Below, one piece after another: positions 29,040 through 36,281 of a DNA stretch of 64,000 bases. The translations under genes and the position numbers were made by a program. Every line of letters starts with the position of its first letter. Positions within the stretch are counted from its first letter, which is position 1. The stretch is from Parafrankia irregularis. GTDB taxonomy: Bacteria > Actinomycetota > Actinomycetes > Frankiales > Frankiaceae. A model generated the notes under the pieces. It saw only the letters and a list, made by a program, of their open reading frames with translations, did not search any database and had not been told where the DNA came from. Location: positions 113,813-177,812 of the forward strand of contig NZ_FAOZ01000005.1 of NCBI RefSeq assembly GCF_001536285.1, in the 5' to 3' direction.

Positions 29040-31468
29040 GTGAGCAGCGGCAGGAAGATCGCGATGACGAGGACGGTCGCCCCGGCCATGCAGAGCCAGA
29101 AGATCAGCCAGCTTCTCCGGCGCTCGGCGTCCTCGGCGCGCATCTGGTCAAGTGGGTCGGGCGTCTGCGGGGTTCGCCTCTGTCGGCCCGGTGCCCGCCT
29201 GCCCGCGAGGCCGCTGGCGGGCGGCGGGGCCGCAGCGGCCTTCCGGGCCGCGGGCGCGTGCACGGCCGGAGGAGGCATCGGCCGGGACGGAGCGGCCGGC
29301 CGGCTCGTCCGCGCCGACCGGGGCGGAGCGGGCCTGCGCGGCTGGCGTTGGCGTGGGGTGAGCGGGGGGTGGCCGAGCCGCGCCAGCCACTGGTCGACGA
29401 CGAACGCGCTCAGCACCGGCTCGGCCGGCGGGGAGGTCGCCACGTCCCGCGCGACCGTCAGAAGCTCGGCGACCAGGCCCGGGGGGAGACCGTGCTGGAG
29501 GAGACCGCGCAGCTCCTCGGCGAACTGCCAGCCGCTGTCGGCGCGTGGATCTTCGAGCTCCGGCCGGAACAGCAGGTCGACCATCAGCCGGCGTTCCACG
29601 GCGGGCTCGGGCAGCAGCACGGCCCCCGGCAGCAGCACGGACTCCGGCAGCGCGGGCTCGGGCAGTTGCGCGGGCTCGGCCCACAGCGGGTCGAGCTTCG
29701 GGCCGACGAGGTGGCGGCGGATCTGCCCACGCGCCCTGGCGGGCTCGAGCACGCTGTCCGCGATGACTCGAGCGTCCCCGCCGTGCCCGAGCCGGTTGTT
29801 GAGCACGTGCAGCGTGACGGCCAGCGTGGTCGCCAGGGTTGCGGCGTCCGTCCCGGTGGGAAGCTGTTCGGCGACGCGGCCGAGCGGCACGCCGGCCAGC
29901 ACGAGCGCGAGCACCACCCCGAACTCCCGTCGCTGCGCCGGGTCGGGCAGGCCGGCCGGCGGGTGGTTCCCGGCCCACGGGCGGTCCCGGTCGGGGTGGC
30001 CGGCCTCGGCCCAGATCCTGATGGCGGTCTGCGCGGCGCGCAGCCGGCCGGCGGCGCCCGGCTCGCTCGCACCGATCCGCTCCCACCAGCGTTCCACGAC
30101 GGTCCGCACCGCGGCCGGACCGAGGCCGCATTCGCTCACCGCGCGCTGGATCGCGCGCTCGACGTTGCGATCGAGGTCGCCCACGCCCGGGTCGGGGCCG
30201 TCACCAGCGCCGGCCACGGAAGGCACGTCGTCCGACGCGGCGGCGAGGGACTCGTCGAGCACAGCCTCGACGAGTCGCTCACCGAGGATCGCCCACACGG
30301 GCTCGGCGGACGCCACCAGCACCGGGGCCGTCCCCATCCGCCAGCCGCTGCGCAGCCACCCGAAGCCGTCCGCGCGCAGGCGCCGTATCTCGTCACGCAG
30401 CAGCGCGGCGGTCTCCGGCCGCCCGATCTCGGCCGAGTCGCTTTCACCGCCGCGGCCCTGCAGCACCCGGCGCAGGGACCAGAGATGACCGGAGGCCGCC
30501 ATCGGCGCGCTCGCGGCGCGGACGACCCAGGGCGCCACGGCGGGCAGCGAGTCCGGAAGCGGATCGGCGAGCGCGCGGGCCACCCTGGTCATTCCGCCCG
30601 GCCCGTACTCCCGGTAGGCCTCCACCAGCTCGACGGCGACCTCCGCGGCGGCGCCGAAGTCCTCCGGCGGCAGCGCGGACCCGTATCGCACGCGCAGCCG
30701 GGTCTGCTCGAAGTCGGAGTGGCTTGTGCGGTCGAGGAAGATGTGCCGCAGCGGGGACCGGCGCTCCGCCGTCTCGGCGGTGGAGAACGACCAGTCGTGG
30801 CCGGGCAGTCCGCCCAGCAGGTCGTCGAGAACCTCGACGAGGCCGAACATCAGCGGGTCGACCCAGCCCGGGTATCCGACGGCGCTGACCTGGCCGGCCG
30901 GGTCGGCCAGCACTCCGGCCACCAGCTGGACCAGGGGTTCGTCCAGCTCCCGTGCGGCCACGGCGAGCCCGCGCAGCGACGCCTCGACGTCCGGGGTACG
31001 CAGTCCCGCCGCGGACGTCGGACGTCGCAGCCGGACGGCGTCGACCTGCCCGGCGGCTGGTCCGAGGCCGCCGTGCCACCCCGCCCCGAACCAGCGCGGC
31101 CAGGCCCGCAGGGCGAGCGCCAGGCGTGGCGGCAGGATGTGCTCCGGGCCGACGAGGGCATGCGCGAGGACCGAGACGCGGCCCTGCGGGTCGAGCGCGG
31201 GGACCCTGCGGATGACCGCCGCCTCCCCCTCGGCCTCGTCCGGCCCGAAGCGCAGGTAGCACAGCGATCCGTCCGGTCCCTGCCCGGAGGCGGCGAGCAC
31301 GGTGCTGAGCAGCCGCGTGTTCCAGGCCGCGAGTCGCCGCAGGTCCTCCAGCGAGGTCAGCGCCGGCCCGACGCCCTCCTGGCCGAGGGGCGACTGCTGG
31401 CCCGGCACCCAGTGGTAGACGATCTGATGGATCGGGTGCGGGTCGGCGGCGCTGCCAGGGCTGGACAC
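29036..31468 (-). CDS. GAP1-like GTPase-associated protein with C-terminal membrane anchor
   Basis: About 810 residues from GTG 31468, which overlaps the GTPase stop by one base region; an ATG at 31663 lies inside that gene. The N-terminal module starts HQIVYHWVPGQQSPLG and continues with a stretch around SLCYLRFGPDEAEGEAAVIRRV. This resembles the 'GTPase-associated protein 1' N-terminal family (GAP1-N2 by recalled Pfam name). A long helical middle follows, then a Pro/Arg-rich spacer and one C-terminal membrane helix near SWLIFWLCMAGATVLVIAIF. It sits between its GTPase and the SEDS-PBP gene, overlapping both. Likely role: partner or regulator of the GTPase at the membrane. Family assignment is from memory of patterns, not a search. 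Confidence 0.65.
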   Translation of the reverse strand: MSSPGSAADPHPIHQIVYHWVPGQQSPLGQEGVGPALTSLEDLRRLAAWNTRLLSTVLAASGQGPDGSLCYLRFGPDEAEGEAAVIRRVPALDPQGRVSVLAHALVGPEHILPPRLALALRAWPRWFGAGWHGGLGPAAGQVDAVRLRRPTSAAGLRTPDVEASLRGLAVAARELDEPLVQLVAGVLADPAGQVSAVGYPGWVDPLMFGLVEVLDDLLGGLPGHDWSFSTAETAERRSPLRHIFLDRTSHSDFEQTRLRVRYGSALPPEDFGAAAEVAVELVEAYREYGPGGMTRVARALADPLPDSLPAVAPWVVRAASAPMAASGHLWSLRRVLQGRGGESDSAEIGRPETAALLRDEIRRLRADGFGWLRSGWRMGTAPVLVASAEPVWAILGERLVEAVLDESLAAASDDVPSVAGAGDGPDPGVGDLDRNVERAIQRAVSECGLGPAAVRTVVERWWERIGASEPGAAGRLRAAQTAIRIWAEAGHPDRDRPWAGNHPPAGLPDPAQRREFGVVLALVLAGVPLGRVAEQLPTGTDAATLATTLAVTLHVLNNRLGHGGDARVIADSVLEPARARGQIRRHLVGPKLDPLWAEPAQLPEPALPESVLLPGAVLLPEPAVERRLMVDLLFRPELEDPRADSGWQFAEELRGLLQHGLPPGLVAELLTVARDVATSPPAEPVLSAFVVDQWLARLGHPPLTPRQRQPRRPAPPRSARTSRPAAPSRPMPPPAVHAPAARKAAAAPPPASGLAGRRAPGRQRRTPQTPDPLDQMRAEDAERRRSWLIFWLCMAGATVLVIAIFLPLLT

Positions 31469-31469
31469 G

Positions 31470-32600
31470 TCAGATGCCCACCTCTCCGGTCCGGTCACCG
31501 ACGAAGACCGCGCGGTCGATGATGCCGGCCATCGCCAGCACCGCCACCAGCGGTTCCAGTACCCGGTTGGGCTGGACGCGGCGGCGGTAGTACCCGGGCC
31601 GGTCGAGGGCTTCCTCGGTTCCGGTCGCCGAGGCGAAGTGCAGGGTCGCCCGCCGGCATTCACGTACCGGCGCGAGCCAGGCCGTGGCGTTCCGGCTGTA
31701 CAGCAGCCCGTAGGCGACGGTGCTCTCGTCCAGGATGTCGTCCAGGTCCACCTCGCCGCGGGTGCGCTCCCGGCGGTACCAGTCCTGGACCGGAGGCTGG
31801 AACCGCAGGACGTCCGACTTGTTCACGACGACGGCGGCGTCGATGTCGAACAGGCCGGTGCGCTGATCCATCCGGCCGACGAGCTTGAGCTTCCCGAGGA
31901 CGGCGTTGAAGGCCTCGTCGTCGATCTTCCCCGGGCGGCCCGCCAGCCCGCTGTGGTGCGGGTCCACGACGAAGACCAGGGCCCCCGCGGCGTTCACGAA
32001 ATCGGAGGAACGCCGGTTGCTGGCGAAATCCTCGCCCCGGATGTCGTAGAAGGTGACGAGACGGTCCCGCCGGGTCCGGAGATTGGTGATGATCACGGCG
32101 TCCACGAAGGACACCGCCTCGTCCTCCGGCGTCAGGGTGGCGGGCAGTACCGCCGACCTGCCCAGCAGCGGATCCACCTGGTCACGCACGTATTCGCGGT
32201 GCCGGCGCGGGTCGGCCACCGTCACCGACAGGCCGAGATCGTCGAGGCCCCGCTGGTTCACCAGCTGGCCTATCATCGCCGCCAGCAGGTGGCTCTTACC
32301 TACCGTCGTCGCCCCGACCATCCCTATGACGAACGGCTCGCCATACCAGCCGTAGGGGTAGAAGAGGTAGTGCGTCGGGTCCTTGAAGGGATTCGGGCAC
32401 CGGAGGTATTTGCTTGCCAGCCAGGCCTGGAAACGCCGCCGGTGCTGGTCCTGGTCGTCCTCCCGGAAACTGCGCAGGAGGCTTTCGTCGACGGGCTCGT
32501 ACACATCCCGTTCGGCGTCGTACTCGTAGAACTCGCCCTCGTACGCGTCCGGCCATTCATCGAAGACGTACAGGCAGATCGGGCATCGTACCTCAGCCAC
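31470..32600 (-). CDS. P-loop GTPase with N-terminal zinc-ribbon-like motif (double-GTPase type)
   Basis: A 376-residue GTPase. It begins with CPIC (Cys6, Cys9) and has a further CPNP at 68-71, suggesting a small metal knuckle. Walker A is GATTVGKS (96-103), the G3-like motif is DIRG (186-189) and the base-specificity motif is NKSD (260-263). It differs from the two other GTPases of this island, which lack the cysteines, and looks like the second subfamily of paired 'double' GTPases. It starts at ATG 32600. Directly upstream of GAP1 and downstream of a kinase-like gene, so probably a switch controlled by that kinase and read out by GAP1. Confidence 0.8.
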   Translation of the reverse strand: MAEVRCPICLYVFDEWPDAYEGEFYEYDAERDVYEPVDESLLRSFREDDQDQHRRRFQAWLASKYLRCPNPFKDPTHYLFYPYGWYGEPFVIGMVGATTVGKSHLLAAMIGQLVNQRGLDDLGLSVTVADPRRHREYVRDQVDPLLGRSAVLPATLTPEDEAVSFVDAVIITNLRTRRDRLVTFYDIRGEDFASNRRSSDFVNAAGALVFVVDPHHSGLAGRPGKIDDEAFNAVLGKLKLVGRMDQRTGLFDIDAAVVVNKSDVLRFQPPVQDWYRRERTRGEVDLDDILDESTVAYGLLYSRNATAWLAPVRECRRATLHFASATGTEEALDRPGYYRRRVQPNRVLEPLVAVLAMAGIIDRAVFVGDRTGEVGI

Positions 32601-32627
32601 AGCTCTGTCCCCCGTTCCTCACCACCG

Positions 32628-33920
32628 CTAGAGGCTGCCCAGACCGACGATCACCACAAGCAGGAACACCACGATCGTGACGATGGCGACGATCACCTTC
32701 ATGGCCAGATCACCCGAGACCGGGCCCGGTCCCGGTCCCGGTCCCAGATCCGGATACGGATCCGGTGGAGGCTGTCTGTGGGAAAGCGGCTCGTCGTGGG
32801 GTTGTTCGGGCCCGGGCCCGGGCCCGGGTTCGGGCCGGCGGCGGCTGTGGCCGGCCCGCCTGCGGCCCGGCGGAGGATACGACGGCGCAACCGGCGCCCG
32901 GCGCCATTCCTTGTCCTTCACCAGGCCGTTGAACCGGTCCCGCCCGGCCAGCATCCCCGCGGGGTCATACCGCGTCCGGTGCTCGGGCCGCCGTTCGCGC
33001 AGCCGCGCGAGCATTTCCGCCGCGACCACCGGGGAACCGGGCTCGAACACATCCGCGAAGAATCCCTCGGGAAACCAGGTCGAGATGTTCGGCTCGGTGA
33101 CGGACGAGCTTCCACCGGACCAGTCCGGGACCGAGTCCGGGTACTGCTGGTCGCCTCGGGACCAGTAGCCGTCGGCATCAGGGCGCCAGCTGCGCAGCGA
33201 CTCCGGCGGCTCGCCGGTCGCGGCGTGCAGGATGAGCCAGCAGGCGCGGGAGACGTCCTCGGTGAAATCGGCGATCAGGTCGGCGCGGGGCGGGTCCAGC
33301 GTGCTCCACGGCGGCGCTTCCACGTGCGGCCGGTGCGCCCCCGCCCAGCAGGCGTGGCTGAAGTCGAAGATGAGCGCGGTCTGGCCATCCCAGAGGATGT
33401 TCTCCGGGGTGAGGTCCCGGTGCACGATCTCGGCGGCCTGCAGCCAGTACAGCCCGTGGAACAGGCTGGCCGCGAGCCGACGGCATTCGTCCGCGCCCAG
33501 CGGACCCGCGCGCCGCAGCCGCCGCCCCAGCGTCTCGCCGTGGGACAGCGACGTCGTGAGGAAGAACGGGGCGTCGCCGTGCTCACTGAAACCGATCAGG
33601 CGGACGAGCTGGTCCGGGTACCGGAAGGGGCGGTGGCGGTCCGGGCGCGGCCCGTTGCGCTCCATGGCGTGCCAGAGGGTCAGCAGGATCTCGATCTCCG
33701 CGCGGAGATCCTCCGCGGCCTGCCCGTCGGCCGGGGAGACCCGCTTGCGGGCGACGGCCTGCGCCACACCGCCCGGACCGGGCAGCGTGCCGCGCTGCAC
33801 CTGGTACGGAGGCCCGCTGACCTCGTCCTCGGGGTCGAACTGCACCCACCAGCTCCCCCGGGGGCCTTCCGGGGTGTCACCGTCGATACCGCCGGCAAGG
33901 CCGCTGTCAGTCATGGTCAT
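32628..33920 (-). CDS. Membrane-anchored Ser/Thr protein kinase-like protein
   Basis: A 430-residue kinase-fold protein. The loop RGTLPGPGGVA (43-53) is followed by a candidate ATP-binding Lys59 in AVARKRV. The catalytic loop is HRDLTPEN (167-174). The metal-binding motif is DFS (186-188) instead of DFG. A Pro/Arg-rich spacer leads to a C-terminal membrane helix (about 408-426). HRD and Asn are kept, so activity is possible, but the altered DFG makes weak or pseudokinase behaviour possible too. It starts at ATG 33920, overlapping by 14 bases a 25-codon membrane-peptide frame. The GTPase gene follows after 27 bases. It may phosphorylate the GTPase or GAP1. Confidence 0.75.
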   Translation of the reverse strand: MTMTDSGLAGGIDGDTPEGPRGSWWVQFDPEDEVSGPPYQVQRGTLPGPGGVAQAVARKRVSPADGQAAEDLRAEIEILLTLWHAMERNGPRPDRHRPFRYPDQLVRLIGFSEHGDAPFFLTTSLSHGETLGRRLRRAGPLGADECRRLAASLFHGLYWLQAAEIVHRDLTPENILWDGQTALIFDFSHACWAGAHRPHVEAPPWSTLDPPRADLIADFTEDVSRACWLILHAATGEPPESLRSWRPDADGYWSRGDQQYPDSVPDWSGGSSSVTEPNISTWFPEGFFADVFEPGSPVVAAEMLARLRERRPEHRTRYDPAGMLAGRDRFNGLVKDKEWRRAPVAPSYPPPGRRRAGHSRRRPEPGPGPGPEQPHDEPLSHRQPPPDPYPDLGPGPGPGPVSGDLAMKVIVAIVTIVVFLLVVIVGLGSL

Positions 33921-33984
33921 GCACCGCCCACCAGGCGACGAACGCGACGTTCCCGAGCAGGAGCACCAACAGAGCCATCTGCAT
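33907..33984 (-). CDS. Candidate 25-residue single-pass membrane peptide
   Basis: An open frame of 25 codons: after MQMA it is almost entirely hydrophobic (LLVLLLGNVAFVAWW) and ends AVHDHD. It starts 12 bases after the stop of the upstream operon gene and ends 14 bases inside the kinase start, exactly the spacing seen between real genes here. The ribosome site is weak (GAGC eleven bases upstream). If made, it would be a one-helix membrane peptide that could assemble with the membrane anchors of the kinase and GAP1. The frame could also be chance. Confidence 0.4.
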   Translation of the reverse strand: MQMALLVLLLGNVAFVAWWAVHDHD

Positions 33985-33996
33985 GATCAATTCTGC

Positions 33997-34776
33997 TCAC
34001 CGGTGCCCCACGCTCGGCGCCGGCAACGCCCGCCCGGCCGTGTCGTCAAAGATGAACCAGCCCTGGTCCCAGAAGAGATTCAGCCAGGTGTGCCCCACCT
34101 GCAACGGGTAGCCCGGATCGCGGGGAGACAGCGTGACCTCCGCGACCAGCGGGGTGTCACCAACGACGGCCTGGTGACGCGGGTCCCGTGATGGGGTGAT
34201 CGTGACCCGGCCGTCGGGATTGACGCGGACCTCGGCATGCGCCTCGGCGGAGATGTGCGAGTCGCGCCGGCGCGAGACGCCGAACACCAGGTCCCGGTTG
34301 ATGACGGTGGCCGGTCCCAGCGACCGGGAGCGGTCCCGGCCGGAGTCCCGCGGGTCGGCGAGAAACGCCTGCAGGCCCCAGTCGGCCCGCGACTCGACCG
34401 TGAGCTGCGGACGGCCCTGCCGGACCCCGGGAGTGCCGTCGAGGATCACGGAGAAGTCGTCGTGGAACCAGACCTGTCGCCGGCCCTCCCGTTCGAGGGC
34501 GGCGGTGAGGACGTCCTGGACCGCCGGGCCCGCCTGGCTCAGCTCGAGCCCGAGAGTCCGTAACGACGTCTCGGCCCGCCTGGCATCGTCCGAGTTGAGC
34601 CGCACCCGCACCCGGCGGGGGGCGACGAGTGCCTCGCCGCAGGTCGCCCGCCGACTTTCGTCGAGTGTTCGCCAGGCGATCTGCTCCAGCACGTCAGATG
34701 AAGAGTGACCACGTGCGCTGACGGCCTTGTGCCTGGCCCATTCGCGTAAACGGTCCCATTCCGGCCCGAGTCTCAC
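33997..34776 (-). CDS. Unrecognised protein, first gene of the GTPase/SEDS-PBP operon
   Basis: About 259 residues from GTG 34776, which follows a GGGGGACAGG site; an ATG at 34818 would add 14 residues. I do not recognise the family. An N-terminal helical part (EWDRLREWARHKAVSARG) precedes a mixed region. The C-terminal half looks beta-rich, with alternating hydrophobic/polar strands, and ends in LNLFWDQGWFIFDD. No signal peptide or membrane helix. As the leading gene it may be a regulator or an adaptor of the system. Function should be left open. Confidence 0.6.
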   Translation of the reverse strand: MRLGPEWDRLREWARHKAVSARGHSSSDVLEQIAWRTLDESRRATCGEALVAPRRVRVRLNSDDARRAETSLRTLGLELSQAGPAVQDVLTAALEREGRRQVWFHDDFSVILDGTPGVRQGRPQLTVESRADWGLQAFLADPRDSGRDRSRSLGPATVINRDLVFGVSRRRDSHISAEAHAEVRVNPDGRVTITPSRDPRHQAVVGDTPLVAEVTLSPRDPGYPLQVGHTWLNLFWDQGWFIFDDTAGRALPAPSVGHR

Positions 34777-35073
34777 GCGCGCCTGTCCCCCATATACACA
34801 GCCGGCCCCCCGGTACACGAGCAGTGCAGATTGTCATCTTATGATGCGAAGATTACTCACAACAGTGAGGGTCCTGCGTCCGTCAGCACCCGGACAGCCG
34901 GCGGCAACGGCATCCCGGTCGCCGTCAGTAGCCGGGTTGGGCGTGACGATGATGGTAGATTTGCCCCGCCGCTGGCGGTTCTGCCCCAGTCGGTCACCGG
35001 ATCGGGGGCGGTACGGGGCACATGAGCAGCATCACCAGCAGCAGTACGGCGGGAGCCAGCCCGAGGTCCGGCC
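34777..35073. promoter_or_regulatory. Divergent control region of the GTPase island
   Basis: A 297-base gap between the minus-strand operon and the plus-strand GTPase gene. The stretch 34826-34866 is AT-rich against the GC-rich background and is the likeliest promoter area for either direction. No strong operator palindrome seen. Confidence 0.45.
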
Positions 35074-36243
35074 ATGGCGCCTAGCGGGTCGCCGGTCCAG
35101 CGGCGCATCGGGCTGTGGGGAGCCACCCAGAGCGGCAAGACGACCATGCTCGCCGCCCTGCAGATAGCCGCCGGCCAGCAGGTCCGAGAAGACCGCTGGA
35201 TGGTCATCGGGGCCAACCCGGCGTCGTCGACGTTCCTGAGCCGAAACGTCGACGTCCTGACCACGGACAAGAAGTTCCCGGTGGCGACGGAGGCCGCCGA
35301 GCCGCTCTCCTGGCTCTTCTACCGCCCGGACCCGGCGCCACGCGGGCTGAACGCGTGGCTGCGCAGGCGGTTGCGGCGCCCGCTGGCCACCGGCCAGCAG
35401 GTGTTCGAGGTCAACACGCTGGACGTCGGCGGCTACATGTTCCGCAACCATCTCGGCGAGGTTCTCGACGACCCCTACCACGACTACTACGACGACGAGG
35501 ACGAGGGGCTCCCGCTCTTCGACCCCGAGCAGACCGCGGGCGCGGACGCCGACGAGGTCATGCGCACCATGGCCGACTGCGACGGGCTGGTCTACCTGTT
35601 CGACCCGGTCACCGAGCACCGGGAACAGAACTCCTTCCAGTACTTCGCCCGGGTGCTCGACCAGATCGGCCGGCTGTCCCACGAATCCGGGCGGATCCGG
35701 AACGGACGGCTGCCGCACTACCTGGCGGTCTGCGTCAACAAGATCGACGATCCGGGTATCTACCGGGTGGCCAGCCAGAACGGCTACATGCTCAGCGGTG
35801 ACAACGACCTGCTGCTGCCCGAGGTGCCCCGCGAGTACGCCGCCGAACTCTTCGAGCGGCTGTGCGACGGCCGGGAGGCAGGCGGCGCCGCCCAGGTTCG
35901 CCGGATCATCCGTCGGTTCTTCGACCCCGATCGGGTGGCCTACTTCGCGACCTCGTCCATCGGGTTCTATGTGCAGCCGGGCCGGCTGTTCCGGCACCGC
36001 GACAACCAGAACGTGATCTCCGGGCCGGACGGACGCCCACGAATCCGCGGCGAAATCCGGCCGATCAACGTGCTCGAGCCGTTCCTGTGGCTGGAGGACG
36101 AGATCCGGCGGAACCCGCTGCCACCGCCGATCATCCCGGAACCCGCGGAATCCCCGGAATCCTCGGAATCCCCGGAGCCGGACTCGGAGCTGGACTCGGA
36201 TTTCTCGGACTTCACCCGGTCCGGCCCACCCCCAGACCTGTGA
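35074..36243 (+). CDS. P-loop GTPase (double-GTPase type), second of three
   Basis: A 389-residue GTPase. Walker A is GATQSGKT (16-23), the G3-like motif is DVGG (117-120) and the specificity motif is NKID (222-225). A C-terminal block FATSSIGFYV and RIRGEIRPINVLEPFLWLEDE closely parallels the third GTPase, so these two are paralogues, distinct from the zinc-ribbon GTPase. The last 30 residues are a Pro/Ser/Glu/Asp tail. ATG 35074 has GAGG eight bases upstream. Followed 38 bases later by a GAP1-like gene, giving a GTPase/GAP1 pair on the plus strand. Confidence 0.82.
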   Translation: MAPSGSPVQRRIGLWGATQSGKTTMLAALQIAAGQQVREDRWMVIGANPASSTFLSRNVDVLTTDKKFPVATEAAEPLSWLFYRPDPAPRGLNAWLRRRLRRPLATGQQVFEVNTLDVGGYMFRNHLGEVLDDPYHDYYDDEDEGLPLFDPEQTAGADADEVMRTMADCDGLVYLFDPVTEHREQNSFQYFARVLDQIGRLSHESGRIRNGRLPHYLAVCVNKIDDPGIYRVASQNGYMLSGDNDLLLPEVPREYAAELFERLCDGREAGGAAQVRRIIRRFFDPDRVAYFATSSIGFYVQPGRLFRHRDNQNVISGPDGRPRIRGEIRPINVLEPFLWLEDEIRRNPLPPPIIPEPAESPESSESPEPDSELDSDFSDFTRSGPPPDL

Positions 36244-36281
36244 GGCCAAAGCTGTGAGGCCAGGCCTGTGAGGCCGACGCT

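Noticed and set aside
26067-30488. 1473-codon open frame on the plus strand
   Set aside because: Antisense shadow of the SEDS-PBP and GAP1 genes. No domain pattern, and codon composition is that of an opposite frame.
35022-35084. 20-codon leader frame overlapping the second GTPase start
   Set aside because: Ser/Ala/Gly-rich, no recognisable property, overlaps the GTPase ribosome site. Likely chance in GC-rich DNA.
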